A DNA stretch of 64,000 nucleotides from Flavipsychrobacter sp. (GTDB lineage: Bacteria; Bacteroidota; Bacteroidia; Chitinophagales; Chitinophagaceae), in the NCBI GenBank assembly GCA_016786665.1, contig JAEUVZ010000023.1, forward strand, positions 20,114 through 84,113, written 5' to 3'. Numbering within the stretch: position 1 is the first letter of the stretch; every line of letters starts with the position of its first letter. The notes beneath the pieces are model-generated. The model saw only the letters and a list, made by a program, of their open reading frames with translations, did no database searches and was not told the origin of the DNA. Shown here one piece after another: positions 25,506 through 34,711 of this stretch. A program made the translations under genes and the position numbers.

Positions 25506-25832
25506 TTATTGTTTATTGGATTTGTAATTCTTCATCACGCGCTCCAGCTTATCGAAGCGCTCCTCCCACATTTGCCGGAAGGGCTCAATAAACTCAGCTA
25601 TCTCCTTCATTTTTTGCGGATTCAGGTGGTAGTAGATTTCCCGCCCACTCTGCTGTTGTGTCAGGAGTTCACACTCCGTAAGTATCTGAAGATGCCGGGA
25701 AACGGTAGGCCGGGCCGTATCGAACCGGGCGGCAATGGCCCCGGCCGTGAGTGCCTGCGATGCCACCAGCATCAGTATAGCCCTGCGGGTGGGGTCCGCT
25801 ATTGCCTGGAACACATCTCTTCTTAAATTCAT
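25506..25832 (-). CDS. ArsR-family transcriptional regulator
   Basis: A 108-residue winged-helix protein: [19 protein letters not shown] at the start, the recognition helix region [19 protein letters not shown] (about 38-56), and the wing [17 protein letters not shown]. No metal-binding cysteine pair of the ArsR/SmtB type is visible, so it probably senses something other than thiophilic metals. It is the first gene of the ArsR-SRPBCC-DoxX-DUF4256 unit and probably represses itself through two copies of a 16-bp palindrome just upstream of its start. Confidence 0.9.
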   Translation of the reverse strand: MNLRRDVFQAIADPTRRAILMLVASQALTAGAIAARFDTARPTVSRHLQILTECELLTQQQSGREIYYHLNPQKMKEIAEFIEPFRQMWEERFDKLERVMKNYKSNKQ

Positions 25833-25835
25833 TGC

Positions 25836-25878
25836 GTAGCCATTTAGCTACAAATATACCTGTAGTCATTCAACTACA
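25836..25878 (-). promoter_or_regulatory. Duplicated operator upstream of the ArsR gene
   Basis: Two palindromes share the pattern GTAGNCATTYANCTAC: 25836-25851 and 25862-25877, starting 26 bp apart. The first ends three bases upstream of the ArsR start codon; the second is extended by an outer T-A pair (25861 and 25878). The same arms and the same centre in both copies are strong evidence for a dimeric repressor binding twice. Confidence 0.65.
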
Positions 25879-25988
25879 CAAATTTTTCTTTGCATCCTCT
25901 TACTGGTGCAGGGTATTTGCATAATCGCATCAATCTTACTATTTTACAGGGATTTTCGGGCTTTATTGTCCTTTAACGACACAAAAAC

Positions 25989-26687
25989 ATGAAAAATTTC
26001 ACTTCATATTTGCTTAAAGCCACGCTTGCGTTGCCATTCGTGGTTGCACTAGGTAGCTGTACACAAAACAACGGCACAAATCCTACTACAGCCAGCACTA
26101 TTTATTACCAGGACCTCCTGGTGATTTACGATAAGGAAAGCAAAACCACCAATGCGACGGCTATGTTCCGTACCAACAATGCGACGGGCTACATACACCA
26201 GCTGCGCGAGAGTGAAACGCTGAACATCAACAAATCGCTGGCTCCCTTCGACCCAACGAACCGCACGTATTACTGGACTACCAACAAACTGGTGGATGTA
26301 GATTTTGTCTTCACCAAAAATTCCGGTTACCAGTTCCTGAATGAAATAAACGTATCGGATACCACGAGTGTATCGTTCCCTACGGTGTTCCCTAATTCTA
26401 TCAACCGCACCAGTGGTATGACGGTAGACTGGGACGGCCCTGCCCTGGATACCAACGAAATGCTACTACTGGTGGTGAACGATGAAGTACACCTACCTGT
26501 GGAAAAACCACTGGTGAATAACCGGTGGATATTCACCTCTAACGACCTGAACAACCTGACCCCGGGGGATAATGTGAAAATACGCCTGGAGATGATACGC
26601 ACCCTGCCCATACAAGCCTCGGATAGCAATGGTAGCGGAAGGCGGCGCGTAGTGGTTCGTACCACACGTACCATTTCTTTGCTCTAG
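25989..26687 (+). CDS. Secreted lipoprotein of unknown function
   Basis: A 232-residue protein with a lipoprotein signal ending VVALGSC (modified cysteine at about residue 24). The rest is soluble and beta-rich, with repeated threonine/asparagine-rich strands (YYQDLLVIYDKESKTTNATAMFR, YWTTNKLVDVDFVFTKNSGYQFLNEI, MLLLVVNDEVHLPV). A terminal basic patch RRRVVVRTTR is notable. No family was recognised. It is divergent from the ArsR operon and convergent with the glycosyltransferase operon. Confidence 0.75.
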   Translation: MKNFTSYLLKATLALPFVVALGSCTQNNGTNPTTASTIYYQDLLVIYDKESKTTNATAMFRTNNATGYIHQLRESETLNINKSLAPFDPTNRTYYWTTNKLVDVDFVFTKNSGYQFLNEINVSDTTSVSFPTVFPNSINRTSGMTVDWDGPALDTNEMLLLVVNDEVHLPVEKPLVNNRWIFTSNDLNNLTPGDNVKIRLEMIRTLPIQASDSNGSGRRRVVVRTTRTISLL

Positions 26688-26705
26688 CAATAACGATTTA
26701 CAATA

Positions 26706-27689
26706 CTACACGCCTTTATGAACCTCTTCATAAAGGCGTTTTATTTTCTGCTCGTAGTGGCGGTAGTTGGGGATATTGGCGATTACCGACTTTATTGAGC
26801 CGGTGAGGCGGGCCCATATTATGCGCAAGTCCCTGGGGTTCTTCACCGGCAACAGGAAGCTGCCGTACACGGCTTTCAACAAGTCTTTCAGCCAGCTTAC
26901 TTTGTACCGTGGGTTACCGGTGAGGCTACCCCGCAGGGCATCTGCATAAATGTAAATAGGCGCGCTGCTCAGGGCAGAACCATATACTATCCGGAACAGG
27001 TAGCTCCACTGCATGCGCTGGTGAGGCATATAATGCCCGAACGACAACCTGCGGTCGTAATACAACTTATAGCCCAGCGCCCTGGCCAGTATGCACAGCT
27101 CATAATCCTCGCCTGCTATTACCTTGTCTCCCTTTCTGCCTGTAAGTATATGCTGGTAACCATGCGCGCTCAGTGCATTGAATATACCCTTCCGCACTAC
27201 CATACCCGCACCATACAACGCCATCACGTCCAGCCCCAGTTCCCCTTCGTAAGTACTTTGTTCCCCGCAGGCGAATACCAGTTGATGCCTGCTAAACCAC
27301 TCCGGCGACGATGACTCAAACACACCATGCCCTACCCCGCCGCAGATGCCGATTTCTACGTTGGCGCTCATAATCTCGTGTGCCGTAGCAACATACTGCG
27401 GTGCCAACCAGTTATCATCATCACAGAAAATGACAATGTCGTTGCTGGCCGCGTTCACGCCCGTTTGCCGGGCGAAGCTCAAGCCCGGGCGCGTCTCGTC
27501 TACCACACGTATCGCCAGCTTGCCGGAATAAGAAAGCGCAACAGCTACTGTATCATCGGCAGAGGCATTGTTCACTACTACCACCTCCCATTCCAGCCCC
27601 GCAGATACCTGCTGCAGTGCCAGGTGGCGAAGCGTTTCCGGCAAGCGCCGCGCGCTATTGTAGCAACATATTATTACGGAAACCGCCAT
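26706..27689 (-). CDS. Family 2 glycosyltransferase
   Basis: A 327-residue GT-A enzyme: SVIICCYNSARRLPETL at the N-terminus, VVVNNASADDTV, and the metal-binding DDDNW at about 93-97; GEDYELCILARALGYKLYYD is the acceptor-side motif with the catalytic base region. Starts two bases after the stop of the adjacent GT2 gene, so the two form an operon. It probably adds a sugar in the surface polysaccharide built by this cluster (26.7-34 kb); donor and acceptor are unknown. Confidence 0.88.
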   Translation of the reverse strand: MAVSVIICCYNSARRLPETLRHLALQQVSAGLEWEVVVVNNASADDTVAVALSYSGKLAIRVVDETRPGLSFARQTGVNAASNDIVIFCDDDNWLAPQYVATAHEIMSANVEIGICGGVGHGVFESSSPEWFSRHQLVFACGEQSTYEGELGLDVMALYGAGMVVRKGIFNALSAHGYQHILTGRKGDKVIAGEDYELCILARALGYKLYYDRRLSFGHYMPHQRMQWSYLFRIVYGSALSSAPIYIYADALRGSLTGNPRYKVSWLKDLLKAVYGSFLLPVKNPRDLRIIWARLTGSIKSVIANIPNYRHYEQKIKRLYEEVHKGV

Positions 27690-27691
27690 AC

Positions 27692-28600
27692 TTAACCTGT
27701 AATATAAGACCGCAATAGTCTAAAAGTGTAATAGATGTATTTCCCAGTCAATTTCGGAGTTATGCAAACTTCTATCGCCTTCCGCAAATAAGTAAAACCC
27801 TGCAATATTCTGCGCTTTTTTACAGCCCCTTTCACAACAAACCCCAGGTATAGTTCAGATACCTTAATATCAAAACACCTTTTTCCAAGTAGTTTTTTGA
27901 ACTCTGCTCCATGTAATTGCTCCAGGCTTCTAATACAGGCGATGCAATTATCCAGGTATTTATGGTAATTTTTGTCCAGCAAACTAAAAATGTCCGATTC
28001 CTTATAATCTACTGTTACGATGTCAACCTGTATCAGTTTGTACTTGCGCACTACCAACAAAGCCCAGTATATGTCCTCAAACCAAAAAAACTGCTCAGGG
28101 AAAAAGATAGCACGTCCAATGTCGCTGTGCACACAAACTGAATTAAGCTGACAACCCTTCTTCCAAACAAATTGTAATGCGCTTTCCACACTACTGCCTG
28201 TATATATAAAGTCCTTACCATTATACCCAGGCTTGCCAATATAATTAACCCTGGTTTTTATCATAGCTACCGGGAAACCTGACGCAGCAATAGCCCCATA
28301 CAAAGATTGCAAATGATGGGCACTATAAACATCATCACTGTCCAAAAAAGCAATATACCTTCCCCGGGCTAATGACATCCCCTTATTCCTGCTGGCACTG
28401 CGTTCCTTGTTCTCTTGGTACGTATATATGATGCGCTTGTCTGTGAAAGACGCTACCACTTCCCGCGTATTGTCGGTAGACCCATCATCAATTATCAGCA
28501 GCTCAAAATCAGGAAATGTTTGCTCCAGCACGCTGGTTATACATGCACCTAATTTATCCGCCCGGTTGAACGAAGGTATTATTACGCTAAAAAAAGGCAT
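27692..28600 (-). CDS. Family 2 glycosyltransferase
   Basis: A 302-residue GT-A enzyme with FFSVIIPSFNRADKLGACITSVLEQTFPDFELLIIDDGSTDNT (nucleotide-binding motif and DDGS), SRNKGMSLARGRYIAFLDSDD (DSD metal site at about 90-92) and FFWFEDIYWALLVVRKYKL. It heads the minus-strand pair with the gene at 26706 and is divergent from the plus-strand glycosyltransferase at 28769. Somewhat lower GC than the housekeeping genes, as is usual for polysaccharide clusters. Donor sugar not predictable. Confidence 0.9.
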   Translation of the reverse strand: MPFFSVIIPSFNRADKLGACITSVLEQTFPDFELLIIDDGSTDNTREVVASFTDKRIIYTYQENKERSASRNKGMSLARGRYIAFLDSDDVYSAHHLQSLYGAIAASGFPVAMIKTRVNYIGKPGYNGKDFIYTGSSVESALQFVWKKGCQLNSVCVHSDIGRAIFFPEQFFWFEDIYWALLVVRKYKLIQVDIVTVDYKESDIFSLLDKNYHKYLDNCIACIRSLEQLHGAEFKKLLGKRCFDIKVSELYLGFVVKGAVKKRRILQGFTYLRKAIEVCITPKLTGKYIYYTFRLLRSYITG

Positions 28601-28732
28601 TGAATATGTAACGATAATAATATTTAAATGGTCACTCGCGGTTGCATGGAGCTAACTGGTAGCAAACCTACAAAAATAGACAAGTTTCGTGTTAGCTACC
28701 ATACGAACCCGATGTATTTTGCTATATTTGCA

Positions 28733-28740
28733 CACTTATT
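28733..28740 (+). promoter_or_regulatory. -7 element upstream of the polysaccharide glycosyltransferase gene
   Basis: TATATTTG fits TAnnTTTG and lies 28 bases before the ATG at 28769, in the divergent intergenic region. No good TTTG at -33 is visible. Confidence 0.35.
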
Positions 28741-28768
28741 TCGCTAAAATATTGCTCTACCCATTTTA

Positions 28769-29908
28769 ATGAAACTTATTCTTAATGCGACGAACCTGAA
28801 ACTAGGGGGAGCTTTGCAGGTAACGTGTTCGGTGCTGGAGCAATTGAAAAAGTTTCCAGGTAATGAATATCACGTATTTCTTTCGCCGCAATTGGCCGGC
28901 TACGTAAGTCTGGAGCAATTCCCTTCCAATTTCTTTTTCTATAATTTCAACTCAAACCCTACGTCGTCTATTATTAATCTGTTCACTTTCTCAAAAAAGC
29001 TGGACAAACTTGAGATGCAGATAAAGCCAGATTTTGTACTATCTATGTTTGGCCCTGCAGTATGGAAGCCTAAAGCACCCCACCTGGTAGGGTTTGCCAA
29101 CGGCATGTTTTTATACAGCCGGTCGCGTTTTGTTCGCGAAACCTGGCTGGAGCACCCTATAAAACGCGCATACTACATGCTACGCAGATATATACTGCTT
29201 GGCGAACTGAAAAGAGAAGCTACCCTTTTGTGGACGGAAACGGAGTATGCAAAAAAACACATACATACAGCTACTAAAATACCAAGGGAAAAAATACATA
29301 TCATCACCAATACATACGACATCCGATTTGAGAACGCTGCGGCGCTTGTGGACGGCCGTGATAAGTTACCAACGGAGCCTTATAAATTCTTATATCTTAC
29401 AGCAGACTATCCTCATAAGAACCTGAACATATTTAATGAGCTATTACCCCTCATAAAGGAACAAAATATCAAATGCCAGTTCTTTGTAACGCTCCCTGAA
29501 GACATCTTCAGGAAGCGCTTCCCGGAACATCAAAATAGTCAGCTACTGAAAAACCTGGGGCCATTGGCACCCGAACAATGCCCGGAGGCATATGCGAATG
29601 TGGATGCACTGTTCTTTCCTTCGCTGGTGGAGACGTTTTCTTCCAACTACCCTGAAGCAATGATCATGAAACGTCCCATTATTACCTCCGACCTCGATTT
29701 TGCCCACTTTATCTGCGGCGACGCAGCCTTATATTTCGATCCATATTCGGCGCTGTCAATAATTGACAGCATCAAATTGCTCATCAACAATCAGCCATTG
29801 CAGGAGCGAATGGTAAAAGCCGGTTTGAAGCGATTGGTTAACTTTGACTCTGCATACTCACGTACAGAAAAATTACTGAACATCATGCAGCAACACCTGG
29901 AAAAGTAA
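28769..29908 (+). CDS. GT-B (family 4/1-type) glycosyltransferase
   Basis: A 379-residue protein with the two-Rossmann GT-B pattern: N-terminal LILNATNLKLGGALQVTCSVLEQLKK (glycine-rich acceptor loop), then the C-terminal donor domain with YLTADYPHKNLNIFNELLPLIK, NVDALFFPSLVETFSSNYPEAMIMKRPIITSD (the E-x7-E donor motif region) and ALYFDPYSALSIIDSI. Its stop is two bases before the asnB-type gene, so the two are co-transcribed. Probably a step in the surface polysaccharide repeat unit; linkage unknown. Confidence 0.88.
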   Translation: MKLILNATNLKLGGALQVTCSVLEQLKKFPGNEYHVFLSPQLAGYVSLEQFPSNFFFYNFNSNPTSSIINLFTFSKKLDKLEMQIKPDFVLSMFGPAVWKPKAPHLVGFANGMFLYSRSRFVRETWLEHPIKRAYYMLRRYILLGELKREATLLWTETEYAKKHIHTATKIPREKIHIITNTYDIRFENAAALVDGRDKLPTEPYKFLYLTADYPHKNLNIFNELLPLIKEQNIKCQFFVTLPEDIFRKRFPEHQNSQLLKNLGPLAPEQCPEAYANVDALFFPSLVETFSSNYPEAMIMKRPIITSDLDFAHFICGDAALYFDPYSALSIIDSIKLLINNQPLQERMVKAGLKRLVNFDSAYSRTEKLLNIMQQHLEK

Positions 29909-29910
29909 CT

Positions 29911-31812
29911 ATGTGCGGTATACTTGGCGCAATCAGCAGCGAAAAAAGCCTTCATAAAATTGAAGAAAAACTCAGCGTACTTGCCCATCGCGGACCGGAT
30001 GACAGCGGCTTTTACAAACAAGGCAACTTAGCACTTGGCCACCTGCGTCTGTCCATACAGGATGTTTCGTCCAACGGACATCAGCCTATGACTTCAATTG
30101 ATGGATTATATACCATCATTTTCAACGGAGAAATATATAATCACTGGGAAATCCGCAAAGACCTGGAAGCCGCAGGCTTTACTTTTCGTTCTACATCCGA
30201 TACCGAGACCCTGCTGTATGCCTACATAGCTTATGGCAACAAATGTCTCGACAAACTGAATGGAATTTTCGCGTTTGCCATTCATAACCGAAAAGACGAA
30301 ACCCTTTTTATTGCCAGGGACAATTTTGGGGTAAAGCCTTTATACTACTATTTTGATGGTAGTCACCTATTTTTCAGTTCGGAAATGAAAGCTTTGCTGG
30401 ACTTTGAAGAACTGAATTACGACCTCGCCCCCGAAGCCTTCTACAATTACCTCTTGCTGCTTTGGTCACCGGGTGAAACAACCCCTTTCCGCAAGATAAA
30501 AAAGATGCTTCCTGGCCACTATGCGGAAGTAAAACTCAATGATATTGCATCGTTCGCTCCGGTACAGTACTACAAAGTCCCCTTTAATGGAGCGTACCGA
30601 ACCGACCGCACAGAAAAAGAATGGATAGATATACTGGATGAGCAACTGAACCAGGTGGTAAAGCGCCAGTTATTATCAGATGTACCGGTTGGCTTTTTCC
30701 TCTCTGGCGGACTGGACTCCAGTCTTCTCGCCGCTATCACCCGCCGGCTATATCCTAACGAGCCACTTAAAGCCTACACGATAGATACCGGCAGGATACT
30801 GAAGCAGGAAGGCTTTGCTGAGGACTTGCCATACGCCAAAAAGGTAGCTGCACACACCAATATAGATCTGCAGATAATACAGGCCGACATAAATATCCTT
30901 AACGATTTTGATAAGATGATATGGCACCTGGATGAGCCACAGGCTGACGCTTCGCCGCTGAACGTACTGAATATATCCCGCGAAGCTCATAACCAGGATT
31001 ACAAGGTGTTGCTTTGCGGGTCTGGCGGCGATGATATTTTCTCAGGATACCGGCGTCATCGTGCCTTACGGATTGATAACATGCTATCGGGATTGCCCAT
31101 GATCGCTAAAAAAGGCATCAAAGGCATAGCATCCATCTGGCCCAACAATGTAACCGGGCGGCGTATTAAAAAGCTTGTAGCAGACATTGAACTTCCCGAT
31201 CATATTCGTCGTATGAGCTTCTTTTTCTGGCTAAAGCCTCATCGTGCCCTTGAACTCTTTACCCAGGAGTACAGGGAGCGTATAAATAAGGATGTAATTT
31301 TTGATTTTTTCAGCGGCTTAAATGCGGAAATCCCGCTTGAGAAAGATCCGCTGAATCAAATGCTTTTCTGGGAAATACGCAGCTTCCTGGTAGACCATAA
31401 TCTGAACTACATGGACAAGCTTTCTATGGCCGCCAGCATAGAGACCCGGGTTCCCTATATGGATAAAGAGCTGGTAGAGCTGAGTACTCAAATTCCGCCC
31501 CACCTTAAACTGAAAGGCGATGAAACAAAATACCTCCTCAAAAAAGTAGCGGAACGCTACCTGCCCAACGAAGTGATATACCGCCCTAAAACAGGCTTTG
31601 TAGCACCAATAAGAAAATGGATAAAAGAAGACATGCAGGAAATGATCAAGGAACGGCTCCTTTCTGATGACTTCTATAAATGGGGTATATTTGATAAAAA
31701 AGCAATAGAAACTCTTATCCGAGATAACGCAACAGGCAAGATTGAAGCTGCATATACCATCTGGTCGCTACTCGCCATCGAATCGTGGCTGCGCCAGTTT
31801 GCTGCAAAATAG
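29911..31812 (+). CDS. asnB: Glutamine-hydrolysing asparagine synthase-like amidotransferase
   Basis: A 633-residue two-domain enzyme. N-terminal class II amidotransferase: catalytic Cys2 (MCGILGAIS), HRGPDDSGF (about 26-34), RLSIQDVSSNGHQPM, FNGEIYNH, and SDTETLLYAY. C-terminal synthetase domain with PP-loop SGGLDSS (265-271), LLCGSGGDDIFSGYRRHR, and FLVDHNLNYMDKLSMAASIETRVPYMD. The architecture matches AsnB, but in a polysaccharide cluster such enzymes often amidate uronic acids or make another amide; the substrate here is undecided. It follows the GT-B gene after two bases. Confidence 0.85.
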   Translation: MCGILGAISSEKSLHKIEEKLSVLAHRGPDDSGFYKQGNLALGHLRLSIQDVSSNGHQPMTSIDGLYTIIFNGEIYNHWEIRKDLEAAGFTFRSTSDTETLLYAYIAYGNKCLDKLNGIFAFAIHNRKDETLFIARDNFGVKPLYYYFDGSHLFFSSEMKALLDFEELNYDLAPEAFYNYLLLLWSPGETTPFRKIKKMLPGHYAEVKLNDIASFAPVQYYKVPFNGAYRTDRTEKEWIDILDEQLNQVVKRQLLSDVPVGFFLSGGLDSSLLAAITRRLYPNEPLKAYTIDTGRILKQEGFAEDLPYAKKVAAHTNIDLQIIQADINILNDFDKMIWHLDEPQADASPLNVLNISREAHNQDYKVLLCGSGGDDIFSGYRRHRALRIDNMLSGLPMIAKKGIKGIASIWPNNVTGRRIKKLVADIELPDHIRRMSFFFWLKPHRALELFTQEYRERINKDVIFDFFSGLNAEIPLEKDPLNQMLFWEIRSFLVDHNLNYMDKLSMAASIETRVPYMDKELVELSTQIPPHLKLKGDETKYLLKKVAERYLPNEVIYRPKTGFVAPIRKWIKEDMQEMIKERLLSDDFYKWGIFDKKAIETLIRDNATGKIEAAYTIWSLLAIESWLRQFAAK

Positions 31813-31903
31813 TCTGTCTTTCTTTCTTAGCTTTGCACCGGCACTTAGCCGGTAATGTGTGCAGATACAATAGTCAATTAGTATCTTGCCCGGGTTTTAG
31901 CAC

Positions 31904-34021
31904 ATGAAGCAGATTATCCAGGACCTTAAAAACGGAGATACCATTCTTGAAGAAGTGCCCGCACCTATGCCCAGGAACGGGTACCTGCTGATACGAACGA
32001 GCCGCAGCCTCATATCGCTGGGAACGGAGCGTATGCTGGTAGAATTTGGCAAAGCCGGCTGGATACAGAAAGCCCGACAGCAGCCCGACAGGGTGAAAAT
32101 GGTGCTGAACAAGATAAAGACAGATGGCCTGAAACCAACCGTCAACGCGGTATTCAACAAGTTGGGCCAGCCCATTCCTCTGGGATATTGCAATGTGGGC
32201 AGGGTCATTGCCGTGGGTAAAGGCGTCACCGGTTTCCAGGTGGGCGACCGGGTAGCCTCTAACGGGCACCACGCAGAAATTGTTTCCGTACCCCAGAACC
32301 TGGCCGCCCGTGTACCTGATAATGTGAGCGATGAAGAAGCCGCCTTTACGGTAATAGGGGCTATTGGCCTGCAGGGCATACGCCTGGTAGCACCTACGTT
32401 CGGGGAAACGATAGTGGTAATAGGAATGGGCCTGATAGGTCAGCTTACCGCCCAGCTGCTAAAAGCCAACGGCTGCCGGGTGGTGGGGGTAGACTTTGAC
32501 AATAACAAGCTGGAGCTGGCCCGCGCCCGTGGTATCATTACTATTAATCCCGCCGAGGGTACCGACCCCGTAGCTTATATCAATGCACTGACGCAGGGCA
32601 TAGGCGCCGATGGCGTGGTGATAACTGCGGCTAATAAAGACAATGAAATAATCTCCCAATCGGCGCAGATGAGCCGCAAGCGCGGGCGCATAGTGCTGGT
32701 AGGCGTGGTAGGGCTGGACATAAACCGGGCCGATTTTTTTGAAAAAGAACTATCATTCCAGGTAAGCTGCTCCTATGGACCGGGAAGGTATGATACTGAT
32801 TACGAGCAGAAGGGGCTCGACTACCCGGTTGGGTTCGTTCGCTGGACGGAGAAGCGCAATTTTGAAGCAGTGCTCCAGGCCCTGGACAGCAGGCAACTGG
32901 ATGTGCAACCGCTTATTACCGACCGCATAGGGCTTTATGAATACCATAAGGCTTATGGCAATATGCAGAACCCTAATGCCATAGCCACTATCATTACTTA
33001 CAGCGATAAAAGCAGCATCAACAACACAGTCGTTTTCCAGTCGCGTACCGCTACAGGCGGCAGCGGCGTGGCCGGGATAATAGGTGCCGGCAACTTTACC
33101 GGCGGAATAGTGCTACCAGCGCTTAAAAAGTGCGGCGCCGGGATAAAAGTAATTGCCAGCGCGTCGGGGCTTTCCGGCGTGAGCCTGGCGAAAAAGTACG
33201 GTATAGCAGCCGCCACTACCGACTATAAAGCCATACTGGCCGACACCGATGTGGAGGTAGCCTTTATCACCACCCGCCACCACCAGCACGCACACATGGT
33301 ATGCGAAACGCTGGAGGCCGGCAAGCACGTATTTGTAGAAAAACCCCTGGCCATACACCGCGATGAACTGGCACAAGTAATAGATGCCTACAAAGCGGCG
33401 GGCAAGACGCTTACCGTGGGGTATAATCGCCGTTTCGCGCCGCTGGCCGTGAAGATGAAAAAACTACTGGGCGAAACCAATGCCCCAATGAATATAGTAG
33501 TGACCATAAATGCAGGCATGATACCCGCGGGTAACTGGCTGCAGGATATGGAAACGGGCGGGGGCCGCATTATAGGCGAAGCCTGTCACTTTATAGACCT
33601 GTGTACGTACCTGTGCGGTTCCGCCGTAAAGGCGGTGTGCCTGAATGCCATGGGTACCCACCCCGCAGAAAACACCGATAATGCTACCCTGCTGCTGCAG
33701 TACGAGAATGGCACCCACGCCGCTATCAACTATTTCTCCAATGGCAGCAAAGCCTACGACAAAGAACGGGTGGAAGTATACAGCCAGGAACGTACCCTGG
33801 TACTGGAAAACTGGAAACGCCTGAAAGGCTATGGCTTCAGGGGATTCTCGTCGGAGTCGGCTACGCAGGACAAAGGCCACTATCACCAGTTCCGGCTGCT
33901 GATGGAGCGCATTAAGAATGGCGGCGAGCCTGTTATCCCCTTCCACGAATTAGTTAACACATCGCAGGCGAGCCTTGCCGCTATCGAAAGCCTGAAACAA
34001 AAAGCCTGGATTACGCTGTAG
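31904..34021 (+). CDS. Two-domain oxidoreductase: alcohol-dehydrogenase-like plus Gfo/Idh/MocA
   Basis: A 705-residue fusion. Residues 1-365 are a medium-chain dehydrogenase: PLGYCNVGRVIAVGKGVTGFQVGDRVASNG, and the NAD(P) motif VVIGMGLIGQLTAQLLKANG. Residues about 380-705 are a Gfo/Idh/MocA domain: GVAGIIGAGNFTGGIVLPALKK, VFVEKPLAI (EKP motif) and GGGRIIGEACHFIDLCTYLCG (catalytic HFID region). This fusion is the 'bi-domain oxidoreductase' of capsule and exopolysaccharide clusters, where it often precedes a heparinase-family protein; none is present here. It probably oxidises or reduces a nucleotide sugar, but the substrate is unknown. A weak -7 element (TAGCTTTG) lies at 31828-31835. Confidence 0.88.
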   Translation: MKQIIQDLKNGDTILEEVPAPMPRNGYLLIRTSRSLISLGTERMLVEFGKAGWIQKARQQPDRVKMVLNKIKTDGLKPTVNAVFNKLGQPIPLGYCNVGRVIAVGKGVTGFQVGDRVASNGHHAEIVSVPQNLAARVPDNVSDEEAAFTVIGAIGLQGIRLVAPTFGETIVVIGMGLIGQLTAQLLKANGCRVVGVDFDNNKLELARARGIITINPAEGTDPVAYINALTQGIGADGVVITAANKDNEIISQSAQMSRKRGRIVLVGVVGLDINRADFFEKELSFQVSCSYGPGRYDTDYEQKGLDYPVGFVRWTEKRNFEAVLQALDSRQLDVQPLITDRIGLYEYHKAYGNMQNPNAIATIITYSDKSSINNTVVFQSRTATGGSGVAGIIGAGNFTGGIVLPALKKCGAGIKVIASASGLSGVSLAKKYGIAAATTDYKAILADTDVEVAFITTRHHQHAHMVCETLEAGKHVFVEKPLAIHRDELAQVIDAYKAAGKTLTVGYNRRFAPLAVKMKKLLGETNAPMNIVVTINAGMIPAGNWLQDMETGGGRIIGEACHFIDLCTYLCGSAVKAVCLNAMGTHPAENTDNATLLLQYENGTHAAINYFSNGSKAYDKERVEVYSQERTLVLENWKRLKGYGFRGFSSESATQDKGHYHQFRLLMERIKNGGEPVIPFHELVNTSQASLAAIESLKQKAWITL

Positions 34022-34043
34022 TCCCGGGGCATCGTTTACCAAT

Positions 34044-34637
34044 ATGATACTTTACCTGATTCCAATAATATCCGCGTTTATCGGTTGGTTCACCAACTGG
34101 ATAGCGATAAAAATGCTCTTCCACCCCAAAGAGCCGAAGCGTGTGCTGGGCATCACCTTTCATGGTATATTTCCTAAGCGGCAAAAGCAGTTCGCCATAA
34201 AGTTGGGGGCGCTGGTAGCCAACGAATTGCTGCACTTTGATGAGATTGCGGCCCGGCTCAAAGACACGGAAAAACTTAAAGAACTAAATCCGGTAATAGA
34301 AGAGCATCTCGATAAATTCCTCCGCGTACGCCTTGCCGAAAAAATGCCGATGATTTCGATGTTCATCGGCGAAAAGACCATCGGCCAGCTGAAGGAAGGG
34401 ATGATGGAGGAAATAGAGCAACTGCTGCCCGAGCTCATCAATCGCTACGCCGACTCGCTGGGCCGCCAGATAGATATAGAACGTATAGTAACCGAAAAAG
34501 TGACCAACTTCTCCTCCGACAAGATGGAGCAGATACTGATGGCCATTATGAGCAAGGAGTTCCGCTTTGTAGAAATACTGGGGGGCGTACTGGGCTTTAT
34601 CATTGGTATTATACAAGTATTACTAACCCTTATATAG
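34044..34637 (+). CDS. DUF445-family membrane protein
   Basis: A 197-residue protein with N- and C-terminal membrane segments (LYLIPIISAFIGWFTNWIAIKMLF and VEILGGVLGFIIGIIQVLLTLI) and a helical, charged middle. The N-terminal signature GWFTNWIAIKMLFHPKEPKRVLG followed by IFPKRQKQFA is the DUF445/YheB pattern. Function unknown; I see no catalytic motif. It starts 22 bases after the oxidoreductase gene and may belong to that transcript, but it is not a typical polysaccharide gene. Confidence 0.87.
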   Translation: MILYLIPIISAFIGWFTNWIAIKMLFHPKEPKRVLGITFHGIFPKRQKQFAIKLGALVANELLHFDEIAARLKDTEKLKELNPVIEEHLDKFLRVRLAEKMPMISMFIGEKTIGQLKEGMMEEIEQLLPELINRYADSLGRQIDIERIVTEKVTNFSSDKMEQILMAIMSKEFRFVEILGGVLGFIIGIIQVLLTLI

Positions 34638-34659
34638 AAGCACTGCGCAGCCAAAAACC

Positions 34660-34691
34660 TTGCAAAAAGGGCGGTAAAATCCGTATTTTTG
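34660..34691 (+). promoter_or_regulatory. Likely promoter for hmgA
   Basis: A TTG at 34660-34662 and TATTTTTG at 34684-34691 are separated by 21 bases, close to the TTTG-N20-TAnnTTTG consensus. The hmgA ATG is 20 bases downstream. Confidence 0.45.
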
Positions 34692-34711
34692 AAACAAATT
34701 AAGCTTCGCCA

